A stretch of DNA of 33,713 bases from Bacteroidales bacterium (GTDB taxonomy: Bacteria > Bacteroidota > Bacteroidia > Bacteroidales > UBA12170): positions 1-33,713 of the forward strand of contig JAGGUP010000104.1 in assembly GCA_021158405.1 (NCBI GenBank), in the 5' to 3' direction. This document shows positions 1-7,898 of the stretch, one piece after another (position 1 is the stretch's first letter; the number at the start of each line of letters is the position of its first letter). Under the pieces are notes generated by a model that saw nothing but the letters and a program-made list of their open reading frames with translations, was not told where the DNA came from and did not search any database. The position numbers and the translations under genes were made by a program.

Positions 1-392
1 AACAATTTAGAAAGGTTTTGTATTTTTAGTTCCGCCATATAGTGTTGGTAATGAATTTGATTTGTATTGCTCAGCAAAAAAAGACGGTAATGCTGTTTTG
101 TTTTTTTCAATAGTTCAAATCTTTCTGGTTTAAACCCGATTAAAAGAGCATTCCATGCAACATCAATTTCTTTAGGCGTGTTTTTATTTGGAAGTTGCTT
201 GCTAAGTTCTTCGCGAAAAAGTAATGGAGAGATTTTTCCTGTCTCAAAATCTTCGAATAAACGCGTTTGAATGGCATGTCCGTATAATTCATCAAAATTA
301 GTAATGCCGAGCTGAATAAACGCATTCTTGGCCTTTTCATGATCAATATCATAGATGACACCGCCAAAATCGAAAATAATATTTTTTATCAT
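1..392 (-). CDS. HAD-superfamily hydrolase (3' end cut by window edge)
   Basis: The reading frame begins at an ATG whose first base is 392 and runs off the left edge, so only about 130 N-terminal residues are present. It opens MIKNIIFDFGGVIYDID, the HAD motif I with its phosphorylated Asp, followed by a helical cap region. Motif II is visible near residues 112-119 as LFLLSNTN. This layout is typical of subfamily IA hydrolases related to YihX or epoxide-hydrolase N-terminal domains, which dephosphorylate small sugar phosphates or similar metabolites. The substrate cannot be read from the sequence. Motifs III and IV would lie outside the window. The gene is separated from the upstream flavodoxin by a terminator, so it is probably transcribed on its own. 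Confidence 0.85.
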   Translation of the reverse strand, partial: MIKNIIFDFGGVIYDIDHEKAKNAFIQLGITNFDELYGHAIQTRLFEDFETGKISPLLFREELSKQLPNKNTPKEIDVAWNALLIGFKPERFELLKKTKQHYRLFLLSNTNQIHYQHYMAELKIQNLSKL

Positions 393-470
393 TGGATGCT
401 CAATAAATGGTTTTACTTTCAATCATTTTATACCTGTTTTTTCCTTTCCAATCTGGAATAAAATGAGGCT

Positions 471-515
471 ATGGAAAAAAACGAAAGCCTGAGTATCTAG
501 ATATGCTCAGGCTTT
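471..515 (-). terminator. Rho-independent terminator after the flavodoxin gene
   Basis: A perfect 10-bp stem (AAAGCCTGAG at 484-493, CTCAGGCTTT at 506-515) is followed on the minus strand by CGTTTTTTTCC. It lies 18 bases past the flavodoxin stop codon and before the HAD hydrolase start. Confidence 0.85.
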
Positions 516-533
516 GATTTATGAAAAAAGAAA

Positions 534-1046
534 TTAAAATTCTTCCTTAATCTGTTTTACCCAAGCTTGAATTCTTTCTTCAGAAAGTTCAGCTTGTTGA
601 TCTTCATCGAGAGCTAAACCGACAAAGGAATTGCCTTCAGCTGCTTTTGAATCGGTGAAATCATAACCTTCGGTTGACCATTTTCCAACCATCTGAGCTT
701 TCACATTAACAAAAGCAGCATAGATAGTTCCTAGTCCGTCAACAAAATTAGAAGGCCATAATACCTGATCACCCAAACCAAATAAGGCTACTTTTTTATT
801 TGAAAAATCATGTTTTCCTAAGATAGTAATGAAAGCGTTCCAAGGGCTTTTGTTTTTTGTGCCTTCCCAAGTTTCAGCACCTAAAGAAGAAGTACCTACA
901 ATAAATTTATTGTATTGAACCAGAGTGTCTTCAGTTACCTTATCCACAGAGACTATGTCAATTTCGCCAAATTCTTTAGCAATCATATTAGCAGCATTTT
1001 CCACGTTGCCACCTTTAGGCCAAAATATCAAAACGGTTTTATTCAT
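534..1046 (-). CDS. fldA: flavodoxin (long-chain, FMN-binding)
   Basis: This 170-residue protein is a small electron carrier that binds FMN and would serve low-potential redox enzymes in the cytoplasm. The size and the later motifs (VGTSSLGAETWEG near 50-62, FGLGDQ near 89-94) match long-chain flavodoxins. The phosphate-binding loop is atypical: residues 8-16 read FWPKGGNVE where most flavodoxins have a Ser/Thr-rich TxTGNT loop. The rest of the fold looks intact, so I call it a flavodoxin with a variant FMN phosphate loop, not a broken gene. It ends just before a strong terminator and appears to be a single-gene unit or the tail of the psd transcript, 136 bases downstream of psd. Confidence 0.87.
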   Translation of the reverse strand: MNKTVLIFWPKGGNVENAANMIAKEFGEIDIVSVDKVTEDTLVQYNKFIVGTSSLGAETWEGTKNKSPWNAFITILGKHDFSNKKVALFGLGDQVLWPSNFVDGLGTIYAAFVNVKAQMVGKWSTEGYDFTDSKAAEGNSFVGLALDEDQQAELSEERIQAWVKQIKEEF

Positions 1047-1182
1047 AGAATAGTTTTTTTACTTATTTAAAGGGTAAAATTAACAATTTTTCCCTTATCG
1101 GAGGAAATTAAATGGCTTAGAATCCAAAAGATATTAAAATAAACGTAGTTTAAAATCAATCAAAAGAAAAAGAAAAAAGAGT

Positions 1183-1842
1183 TTAATTGAGTCGTGCTAA
1201 AATGGTTTGACCGCCAACCACCAAATCTTTTAATTTCACATCGATTTGAGTGCCGAGAGGCAAGAAGATATCAACGCGAGAACCAAATTTGATAAAACCA
1301 ATTTCTTCGGTTTGTTTTAAGGTCGATCCTATATTAGCATAACAAACAATTCTACGTGCTAAGGCACCTGCAATTTGACGTACAAGAATATCGGTATTGC
1401 TTTTTAACTGTATTCCAATACTTGTGCGTTCATTTAATGTAGACGATTTTGGGTGCCAAGCAATTAAATGTTTTCCGGGATGGTATTTGAAATAAATTAT
1501 TTTTCCTGTCACAGGCATCCAGTTAATATGTATATCTGTAGGCGACATAAAAACAGAGACTTGAATGCATTTTTGTTTTAAGAATTCGTTTTCAAAAACT
1601 TCTTCAATAGCAACTATTTCTCCGTCAGCAGAAGATAAAACAGCCCCTTCTATTTCTTCATATAAGCGAGATGGAACTCTAAAAAAGAAAATTATTCGAA
1701 AATAAACAAAAAGAGGAATGATAATAATAACAGCTTGTAACCACAGAATAGAAGGTAATTCAAAAAGAATACCCATAGTCAGTGCCAAGAGTATGACAAA
1801 AGCCACTATAATCGTAACGTATCCTTCTTTGTGAAGTTTCAT
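1183..1842 (-). CDS. psd: phosphatidylserine decarboxylase proenzyme (short type)
   Basis: This 219-residue protein decarboxylates phosphatidylserine to phosphatidylethanolamine at the inner membrane. Hydrophobic segments cover roughly residues 8-50. The soluble part carries the SPTDIHINWMPVTG stretch and, near the C-terminus, the self-cleavage motif KFGSRVD. Cleavage between Gly187 and Ser188 would give a large beta subunit and a 32-residue alpha subunit with an N-terminal pyruvoyl group. The length and FGSR motif are those of the short PSD-A/archaetidylserine-decarboxylase-like class, not the longer LGST enterobacterial type. It lies 99 bases downstream of cdsA, which supplies CDP-diacylglycerol to the same pathway. 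The phosphatidylserine synthase gene is not in the window. Confidence 0.93.
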   Translation of the reverse strand: MKLHKEGYVTIIVAFVILLALTMGILFELPSILWLQAVIIIIPLFVYFRIIFFFRVPSRLYEEIEGAVLSSADGEIVAIEEVFENEFLKQKCIQVSVFMSPTDIHINWMPVTGKIIYFKYHPGKHLIAWHPKSSTLNERTSIGIQLKSNTDILVRQIAGALARRIVCYANIGSTLKQTEEIGFIKFGSRVDIFLPLGTQIDVKLKDLVVGGQTILARLN

Positions 1843-1941
1843 TGGCCGTGTCTATATAAGATGAAAATCAAAATAGCTAACTAATTATCAATTGTTTGAA
1901 AAGCAAAGCAAATTAAAAATAAATTTTAATTTGCTTTTAAT

Positions 1942-2766
1942 TTATGCAAGCAAATATAGGAAAAAAACGATAAAAGGCAATGCGAAATTAGCGGCATCAA
2001 ATCGATCTAGAATTCCTCCATGTCCAGGCATGATAGTGCCACTATCTTTAATGTTCAGACTGCGTTTTAACATAGATTCAACCAAATCGCCATAAATGGC
2101 TGATGGAACCACAATCGCAGCCAGAATAAACCAAATGCCAAGATCGAGTGTATGCGTATAGGTTCCAAGTAACCAAGCTACTCCAAAAGTTGACAGCCCA
2201 CCTCCAACAGTTCCTTCCCAAGATTTATTTGGCGATATCCTTTTAAACAATGGATGTTTCCCAAAAGTGCTTCCAAACAAGTAAGCGAAAGTATCGTTAC
2301 CCCAGATCAGAAGAAATATTCCGGTAAGCAGCCAAGGTTCAAAATTTGGTTCTCCACCTACGGGGAATTGATTAACAAAATGATAGAAAGCAAAGGGGAG
2401 AGCCACGTAGATAATGCCTATCAATTGATAAGCAATTTGAGTAAAAGGCTGTTCCGCTTTTTTATACAATTCAAAAATAAAAAGAAGAAATATCAAAGGA
2501 AGGATCCCAAAAAGAACCCCTGCGTTTAACCAAGAAAAAGCCCAAGCGGTTAACAAACTGTATATAATGAGTCCTAAAATGATACCTCCCACATCGTTTC
2601 GAATGAGTCCTGCTTTGGTAAACAAGCCATAAAATTCTCGTAAACCAAGTCCGGTTAGTATAAATAAAACTGCAGCAAGTGCAAGTGGATGCCAAAATAT
2701 TGAACCAAGAATAATACTGGCAAATACAGCACCTGAAAGTGTACGGATTAAAAGCGTTTTAAACAT
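1942..2766 (-). CDS. cdsA: phosphatidate cytidylyltransferase (CDP-diglyceride synthase)
   Basis: This 274-residue polytopic membrane enzyme makes CDP-diacylglycerol from phosphatidic acid and CTP, the branch point of phospholipid synthesis. Multiple hydrophobic spans cover the N-terminal two thirds. The family signature is at residues 231-257, with SMLKRSLNIKD followed by HGGILDRFD, which carries the metal-binding Asp residues. The upstream conserved block NDTFAYLFGSTFGKH (157-171) and SPNKSWEG (178-185) are also present. Only 6 bases separate its start from the stop of the upstream LUD gene, so the two are almost certainly co-transcribed, with psd following downstream. Confidence 0.96.
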   Translation of the reverse strand: MFKTLLIRTLSGAVFASIILGSIFWHPLALAAVLFILTGLGLREFYGLFTKAGLIRNDVGGIILGLIIYSLLTAWAFSWLNAGVLFGILPLIFLLFIFELYKKAEQPFTQIAYQLIGIIYVALPFAFYHFVNQFPVGGEPNFEPWLLTGIFLLIWGNDTFAYLFGSTFGKHPLFKRISPNKSWEGTVGGGLSTFGVAWLLGTYTHTLDLGIWFILAAIVVPSAIYGDLVESMLKRSLNIKDSGTIMPGHGGILDRFDAANFALPFIVFFLYLLA

Positions 2767-2772
2767 AGAGGT

Positions 2773-3420
2773 CTATTCGATAATGTCGTCTACAAAGAAA
2801 ACATAAATTTCTTTAGGACCGTGCATTCCCATGACTAAAGTTTTTTCAATATCGGCCGTTCTGCTCGCCCCACTAATTTGTGTAATCATACTGGGGAGTT
2901 TTCCATTGTACTTTTCCTGCATTCCGGTGAGCGCATCTTTGGTTTCCGGAACCAATTGTGAGGCATAAGCCACGACTAAATGTTTTTCAGGGAAGAAATT
3001 CAATCTTCTTCCTGAAGAAAGACCGGAAGAAACCATCACAGAACCAAAACGAGCAATCAGAAATTCACAAGAAGTAAGGGAACTGCGAAGCGTCTTAAAA
3101 TCCTCAACCTTATCTGTATAACTTATTTCAATAGAATTAAGCAGGGTTTTTAATGCAGGTTCCCTGCAAAATAAGGGTTGAACTTCTTCGGCTAAAACAA
3201 ATGTTTTTAAAACGGATTTCAAATCCTCTTCATCTTCACAATAGATAAACTTACCACCCAAATCAGTAAACTCTTGTGCAAAATTTAACGCCAGAGACTC
3301 ATCAAGTTCATGATAAATCTTTGATTCAAGATCAACATTTGAAAATGGATTGGGCGTTTTACCCAAAAGCGAATTTCGAATGCTTTTTAAGACTTTTTCT
3401 CGTGAAGTTGTTTCGTCCAT
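2773..3420 (-). CDS. LUD-domain protein (LutC/YkgG-like)
   Basis: This 215-residue protein matches the LUD (lactate utilisation domain) family. Typical features are FGSVMVSSGL near the middle and LVMGMHGPKEIYVF near the C-terminus. Family members such as LutC belong to L-lactate oxidation complexes with LutA and LutB, but neither partner gene is here. Instead the gene is sandwiched between ftsH (15 bases upstream) and cdsA (6 bases downstream), so a role outside lactate use is possible. I recall this placement in other Bacteroidota but cannot verify it here. No signal peptide or membrane segment is seen. The fold assignment is confident; the function is open. Confidence 0.85.
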   Translation of the reverse strand: MDETTSREKVLKSIRNSLLGKTPNPFSNVDLESKIYHELDESLALNFAQEFTDLGGKFIYCEDEEDLKSVLKTFVLAEEVQPLFCREPALKTLLNSIEISYTDKVEDFKTLRSSLTSCEFLIARFGSVMVSSGLSSGRRLNFFPEKHLVVAYASQLVPETKDALTGMQEKYNGKLPSMITQISGASRTADIEKTLVMGMHGPKEIYVFFVDDIIE

Positions 3421-3435
3421 ATTTCAAAAGATTTT

Positions 3436-5547
3436 TTACTCCTTTGTTTCTTTCGAGGAGGTGTTTTCGTCTTTCTTTAAAGATTTCTTTCTTGGCGTTT
3501 TTGGTTTTAGCGTTTCTTCTGGGAGTGCTTTTGGTTTTTTTTTCACTCTTTTCGCTTTAGGCTTACCATTTTCTCTTTGTAAACTGATATGCTCTTTTCC
3601 TTCATCCCAAGGACGTTCACCAAAAACAGCAACTAGGTCTTCGCGGAAAATAACTTCTTTTTCCATCAATACCTGAGCCAATTGGCGTAGACCGGCTTCG
3701 TTTTCCCGAAGTATTTCAACAGCCTTGGTATAAGCTCTTTCGGCAAGTAATTTCACTTCGCTGTCAATCGTCTCTGCCGTTTTTTCGCTAAAAGGTTTAT
3801 TGAATTGGTATTCTTGCTGTCCGGTTGAATCGTAGTAAGATATATTTCCAATTTTATCATTTAAGCCAAAATAAGCAACCATATTGAATGCTTGTTTTGT
3901 TACTTTTTCAAGGTCGTTTAAAGCGCCTGTAGATACTTTATTAAAGATTACTTTTTCTGCAGCTCTTCCTCCAAGGGTCGCCACCATTTCGTCAAACATT
4001 TGTTCAAAAGTAGTGATCTGTCTTTCTTCAGGTAAGTACCATGCAGCTCCCAGAGCTTTCCCACGAGGAATAATAGTCACTTTTACTAAAGGATTTGCAT
4101 GTTCGAGCAACCAGCTGACGGTGGCATGACCCGATTCATGATGTGCAATTACTTCCTTTTCATGTTTCGAAATAATTTTATTTCTTTTTTCCAATCCTCC
4201 AATAATACGATCTATTGCATCATAAAAATCTTGTTTGTCTATTTCTTTTTTATTTTGTCGAGCCGCAATAAGAGCAGATTCGTTGCAAACATTGGCAATA
4301 TCAGCACCAGAAAAACCCGGTGTCTGTTTTGATAACATATTGGAATCCACTCCTTTACTTACAGTAAGAGGTTTCATATGCACATCGAAAATAGCTTTTC
4401 TTTCTGTCAAATCGGGAAGCTCTACGTGGATTTGTCTGTCGAATCGACCGGCACGTAAAAGAGCAGTATCTAATATATCGGCGCGGTTAGTGGCTGCCAA
4501 AATAATAACGCCGGCATTGCTGCTGAAGCCATCCATTTCTGTAAGAAGCTGATTTAACGTGTTTTCTCTTTCGTCATTTCCTCCAGTCATAGCATTTTTA
4601 CCACGAGCACGTCCAATCGCATCAATTTCATCGATGAAAATGATACAAGGTGCTTTTTCTTTCGCTTGTTTAAACAAATCGCGTACACGAGAAGCGCCAA
4701 CACCAACGAACATTTCCACAAAATCTGAACCTGATAGAGAGAAGAAAGGTACTTTTGCTTCCCCCGCCACTGCTTTTGCTAAGAGTGTTTTACCAGTCCC
4801 TGGAGGGCCTACCAATAAAGCTCCTTTTGGAATTTTTCCTCCCAGATCGGTATATTTTTTCGGCCTTTTTAGGAAATCAACAATTTCCATCACTTCCACT
4901 TTTGCTTCTTCTAAGCCGGCAACGTCTTTAAAATTTACGCTAACCGCCGATTCCTTATCAAATAATTGCGCTTTTGATTTCCCGATATTAAAAATCTGTC
5001 CGCCGCCACCGGCACCACCCTTATTCATCATACGCATAATAAAGAACCAGACTCCAATCAGAAGGATGATGGGAAATATCCAACCGAAAATATCTTTTCC
5101 CCATTCACGGCGAGTTTCATTAGTAATATAGACAGGATTCTTTACGCCTTGTTGTTCATTTTGAACGCGTTGTTCAAAGGTTTCTATCGATCCTATTTGG
5201 TAATAAAAATCGGGGCTTGGAGCACCAAAATTTGTACTTGTTGAGTTATTAGTGCCTTTATTAGTATATTCAGATAGCTTATCTTTCTTGATATATATTT
5301 CTGCAATTTCTTTATTAACAAGAGTCAATTTTTCTATATCCCCATTTTGAAGCATTGATTTTAATTCGCCCCAATTGGTTTCTTTTGAAGTATCGGTTCC
5401 TCCCAAAAATTGTAATCCGATAAAAATAACTGCTAAAATCCCATAAATCCAATAGAAATTAAATTTCCCCTTTGATTTAAGGGGATTCGAATTTTGGGAT
5501 GTTTTCTTTTTCTCCGTTTTGTTAGTTTTGTTTTTTTGCTCTGTCAT
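3436..5547 (-). CDS. ftsH: ATP-dependent zinc metalloprotease FtsH
   Basis: This 703-residue membrane-anchored AAA+ protease degrades misfolded membrane and short-lived regulatory proteins. Transmembrane spans lie at about 31-48 and 153-172 with a periplasmic domain between. A Gly-rich linker follows (177-183). Walker A is GPPGTGKT (247-254), the pore loop is MFVGVGA (279-285), and Walker B is IIFIDEID (302-309). The arginine-finger region [10 protein letters not shown] is at 363-372. The protease site is HHESGH (469-474, HExxH), with the third zinc ligand Asp in ALNDLEKVT (Asp545). The C-terminus after about residue 655 is a Lys-rich, low-complexity tail, longer than in the E. coli protein. 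It lies 31 bases downstream of rsfS and heads the LUD-cdsA-psd run. Confidence 0.98.
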   Translation of the reverse strand: MTEQKNKTNKTEKKKTSQNSNPLKSKGKFNFYWIYGILAVIFIGLQFLGGTDTSKETNWGELKSMLQNGDIEKLTLVNKEIAEIYIKKDKLSEYTNKGTNNSTSTNFGAPSPDFYYQIGSIETFEQRVQNEQQGVKNPVYITNETRREWGKDIFGWIFPIILLIGVWFFIMRMMNKGGAGGGGQIFNIGKSKAQLFDKESAVSVNFKDVAGLEEAKVEVMEIVDFLKRPKKYTDLGGKIPKGALLVGPPGTGKTLLAKAVAGEAKVPFFSLSGSDFVEMFVGVGASRVRDLFKQAKEKAPCIIFIDEIDAIGRARGKNAMTGGNDERENTLNQLLTEMDGFSSNAGVIILAATNRADILDTALLRAGRFDRQIHVELPDLTERKAIFDVHMKPLTVSKGVDSNMLSKQTPGFSGADIANVCNESALIAARQNKKEIDKQDFYDAIDRIIGGLEKRNKIISKHEKEVIAHHESGHATVSWLLEHANPLVKVTIIPRGKALGAAWYLPEERQITTFEQMFDEMVATLGGRAAEKVIFNKVSTGALNDLEKVTKQAFNMVAYFGLNDKIGNISYYDSTGQQEYQFNKPFSEKTAETIDSEVKLLAERAYTKAVEILRENEAGLRQLAQVLMEKEVIFREDLVAVFGERPWDEGKEHISLQRENGKPKAKRVKKKPKALPEETLKPKTPRKKSLKKDENTSSKETKE

Positions 5548-5578
5548 TCTGTCTGATTCCTTAATAGTTTGTAGGTTC

Positions 5579-5950
5579 TTAGTTTTGAATTGTATCTATT
5601 TTAGCATCTGCCCAAAGACCTTCAATATTATAAAAGCGTCGGGTAGATTCTTGAAAAATATGTACAACAACATCAATAAAATCAACTAATATCCATTCTT
5701 TATTTTCTTTTCCTTCCGTAAAAACCGGTTTTTCGCCTAATTGTTTATAGACTTGTTCAGCTACACTATCAGCAATGGCATCTACCTGTGAAGTAGAGGT
5801 TCCGTGGCAAATAATAAAGTATTTACTAATGGAATTTGGCATTTTAGAAAAGTCAATTTTAGTTATTTCTAAGCCTTTTTTTTCTAGTATTCCAAAAATA
5901 ATAGTTTCGGCTAATTTTTCTGCTGAAACGGCTTCTGTATTTTTTCTCAT
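5579..5950 (-). CDS. rsfS: ribosomal silencing factor RsfS
   Basis: This 123-residue protein is of the RsfS/Iojap family. It binds ribosomal protein uL14 and blocks joining of the two ribosomal subunits when nutrients are scarce. The family core is clear: KKGLEITKIDF, YFIICHGTSTSQVDAIAD and KEWILVDFIDVVVHIF, ending RRFYNIEGLWADA. The length is normal for the family. It is the first gene of the rsfS-ftsH-LUD-cdsA-psd group, and a TATTTTTG -7 box lies about 26 bases ahead of its ATG. Confidence 0.96.
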   Translation of the reverse strand: MRKNTEAVSAEKLAETIIFGILEKKGLEITKIDFSKMPNSISKYFIICHGTSTSQVDAIADSVAEQVYKQLGEKPVFTEGKENKEWILVDFIDVVVHIFQESTRRFYNIEGLWADAKIDTIQN

Positions 5951-5975
5951 TCAATAATTTGAATTAATATTTATG

Positions 5976-5983
5976 CAAAAATA
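5976..5983 (-). promoter_or_regulatory. -7 box for rsfS operon
   Basis: TATTTTTG on the minus strand matches the Bacteroidota TAnnTTTG box and lies 26 bases upstream of the rsfS ATG. No TTG was seen at the usual -33 distance, so only half of the promoter is supported. Confidence 0.5.
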
Positions 5984-6098
5984 AGTAAAATAGATGTTTA
6001 GGTGTTATTAATTGCTAATTACAAACAAATAAAAAGCCAAAATGTTCAATTCGGACGTTTTAACCGATAGATTATATCTTTTTAACAAAGAGATTTCA

Positions 6099-7013
6099 TT
6101 AATGAACATCCATGTCGGCTTTCATATAAATCAGGTGTTTAAGCGTAATAAGAATTTCCTGCATATACTCCGTAACAGCTTTTACACTCCCTGGCAATGT
6201 ATAAATTAGAGCTGATCCGATTGTCCCTGCAACACCGCCACTTAGCAATGCATTTGGTTTTAAACTTCCATATTTCATACGAATATGCTCCATAATACCC
6301 GGAATTTCATGATCTAACATTGGTTTAACAACAGAGAGTGTAATATCTCGAGTTCCTATACCAGTGCCTCCTGTTGTGATGATTAAATCGTAATTCTTTT
6401 GCGTTGCATCTTCTATTTGAGCTTGCAATTGCTTCCGATCATCAGCTATAATTTGTTTATCGATGGATAAATCCCAAGCAATTTTTTCAAAAAAAGCAGT
6501 TAATTTTTCAGCAATTAAAGCCCCGCTTTTGTCTTCGTAGATTCCTTTGCTTGCTCTGTCGCTTAAGGTAATTAATTTGGTATGAAATACTTTTGGGACA
6601 TAGTTTAAACAATCTCCCGCCTGTAAGTTTCCTCCTTCCAAAACACGCATAAAAATGCCCACTTTTGGCATTACATAATGGCCTATTTCACGAAAAGAAG
6701 AATGAAAGGGTTTTCCTACCTGGCTGACTTCTAAAATAACACTATCATTAACAAAACGATCGAATGCTTTTACCTTTGTATCATTTAAACCTTCTACCCG
6801 AATATTTTCTGCAAATTCACCGGTTTCGGTTGTTCTGCTCGAAGTTATTTCCCTGAAAGTATCAATGTGGGATTGATCAATCATACTCACCGGACGTGAA
6901 GTATTGGCATGTACATCGCCAATAACACCACTTTTGTTGAGTTCAATTTTCTTTGCTTCGTATTTTCGACCTCTTTCAGCGGCTAGGCTGACGGAAATAA
7001 TTTTTAATTCCAT
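6099..7013 (-). CDS. MOSC domain fused to MogA/MoaB molybdopterin-binding domain
   Basis: From the ATG at 7013 this is 304 residues. Residues 1-140 form a MOSC domain (GDVHANTSRPVSM, GEFAENIRVEGL, GIFMRVLEGGNLQAGD). Residues 145-304 form a MogA/MoaB-type domain with IITTGGTGIGTRD (211-223) and ALLSGGVAGTIGSALI, which bind and adenylylate molybdopterin in molybdenum cofactor synthesis. MOSC domains bind molybdenum cofactor or carry sulfur. This MOSC lacks the cysteines seen in the neighbouring stand-alone copy: it reads GKPFHSSFREIGHYVMP. The ORF could extend 9 residues upstream to 7040, but the -7 box overlaps that start, while AGGAG precedes the 7013 ATG, so I prefer 7013. No other cofactor-synthesis gene is in the window. 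Confidence 0.9.
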   Translation of the reverse strand: MELKIISVSLAAERGRKYEAKKIELNKSGVIGDVHANTSRPVSMIDQSHIDTFREITSSRTTETGEFAENIRVEGLNDTKVKAFDRFVNDSVILEVSQVGKPFHSSFREIGHYVMPKVGIFMRVLEGGNLQAGDCLNYVPKVFHTKLITLSDRASKGIYEDKSGALIAEKLTAFFEKIAWDLSIDKQIIADDRKQLQAQIEDATQKNYDLIITTGGTGIGTRDITLSVVKPMLDHEIPGIMEHIRMKYGSLKPNALLSGGVAGTIGSALIYTLPGSVKAVTEYMQEILITLKHLIYMKADMDVH

Positions 7014-7037
7014 ACTATTTGCTCCTAATTTAGATTG

Positions 7038-7045
7038 CAAAAATA
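7038..7045 (-). promoter_or_regulatory. -7 box for the MOSC-MogA fusion gene
   Basis: TATTTTTG on the minus strand overlaps the alternative upstream start codon at 7040. Transcription would begin around 7031, which rules against translation from 7040 and favours the ATG at 7013. No -33 TTG was found at standard spacing. Confidence 0.5.
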
Positions 7046-7076
7046 GGAAAATAAAGACTATTAAATCAGTGAGACG

Positions 7077-7174
7077 ATCATTTCAGGAGTGAAACGAACT
7101 GAAATGATTTAGTCGAACTGATCCCGAGAGTTTACATTGAGCGCAGCCGAAATGTAGCCGAGGGATCTCTTGGG
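7077..7174. repeat. hairpin-rich intergenic element between the two MOSC genes
   Basis: The 285-base spacer between the MOSC genes holds two consecutive structures. First is a perfect 10-bp inverted repeat, ATCATTTCAG (7077-7086) with CTGAAATGAT (7099-7108). Then comes a nested pair: CCCGAGAG (7123-7130) with CTCTTGGG (7167-7174, one G-T pair), enclosing TACATT (7133-7138) with AATGTA (7151-7156). The segment around GAGCGCAGCCGAAATGT resembles short interspersed repeats I recall from other Bacteroidota, but I cannot confirm this without a search. It could act as a terminator for the upstream MOSC gene. The rest of the spacer, to 7298, shows nothing clear. Confidence 0.5.
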
Positions 7175-7298
7175 TTATATTAAATCGTTGAGCTCTTCCT
7201 GACATGCCGGATTCGGTTTTCCACCCCTTAAGTGAGTTAAAATAATATTTCTTTACTGATACCCTGTCTGCTTGCGGCGAGGTTGGTTTATAATTGGT

Positions 7299-7739
7299 TT
7301 AAGCGCTTTGAGGTATGTAAATCATTTTGTCTCCGGCCTGAATTGTTCCTCCTTTGAGTACACGAGCGAATATGCCTTCTTTTGGCATAACGCAAGAACC
7401 TATTTCGCGAAAAATAGCGCAATTGTCACCGTGACATTTCTTGCCTATTTGTGTTATTTCAAGTTCTGTTTCACCAATTAATAATCGGTCACCGGGAATA
7501 GTTTTATACAAAACAATGCCCTCGGTGGTTATATTTTCTGCGAATTCGCCATAAGCCACATGACGTTTAGCTGCCAGAGCAAATTTCTCATTGCTTTCCT
7601 TGGCCAACAAGCTGACTTGCCGATGCCATTTTCCGGCGTGAGCATCATTTTTAACACCGGTGGCGGTTAATTCTATAGATTCAACAGGAATTTTAATAGT
7701 CCCCTTTTCCTCAGAAATATTTACAGATACAATATGCAT
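7299..7739 (-). CDS. stand-alone MOSC-domain protein
   Basis: This 146-residue protein consists of one MOSC domain, a beta-rich fold found in molybdenum cofactor sulfurases and mARC/YiiM proteins. Conserved segments are GVKNDAHAGKWHRQVSLL (28-45), GEFAENITTEG (64-74) and VMPKEGIFARVLKGGTIQAGD (117-137). Three cysteines typical of this small-MOSC subgroup are present at 102, 107 and 116 (GKKCHGDNCAIF and GSCVMP). It is paralogous to the N-terminal half of the next gene downstream on the same strand, where all three are replaced. It probably handles molybdopterin or sulfur transfer; no partner is identified. Confidence 0.88.
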   Translation of the reverse strand: MHIVSVNISEEKGTIKIPVESIELTATGVKNDAHAGKWHRQVSLLAKESNEKFALAAKRHVAYGEFAENITTEGIVLYKTIPGDRLLIGETELEITQIGKKCHGDNCAIFREIGSCVMPKEGIFARVLKGGTIQAGDKMIYIPQSA

Positions 7740-7762
7740 TTTTGTCTTTTTTTATGAGCGCT

Positions 7763-7770
7763 CAAAAGTA
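7763..7770 (-). promoter_or_regulatory. -7 box for the stand-alone MOSC gene
   Basis: TACTTTTG on the minus strand, 24 bases ahead of the ATG at 7739, matches TAnnTTTG. A -33 TTG at standard spacing was not found. Confidence 0.4.
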
Positions 7771-7898
7771 CAAAATATTATATGTAGTTATTTATATAGT
7801 ATTAAAATTATCGTATTTCTTCAGCCTTTTCCGGTAGTTTTAAATAAAATGCGTTTATGGTCTCCCTTTGAGAATCATATTTTTTTTGGTATAATTGA

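Noticed and set aside
140-367. 75-residue minus-strand open frame
   Set aside because: It is out of frame with the clear HAD hydrolase reading frame that covers 1-392.
2773-3420. Lactate utilisation operon
   Set aside because: Only one LUD-domain protein is present; no LutA- or LutB-like iron-sulfur proteins are nearby.
4559-5131. 190-residue open frame on the plus strand inside ftsH
   Set aside because: It is antisense to a highly conserved part of ftsH and has no family features; a coding shadow.
7014-7040. Upstream start of the MOSC-MogA fusion adding MQSKLGANS
   Set aside because: The start overlaps the -7 box, and the internal ATG has AGGAG ahead of it and a normal MOSC N-terminus.
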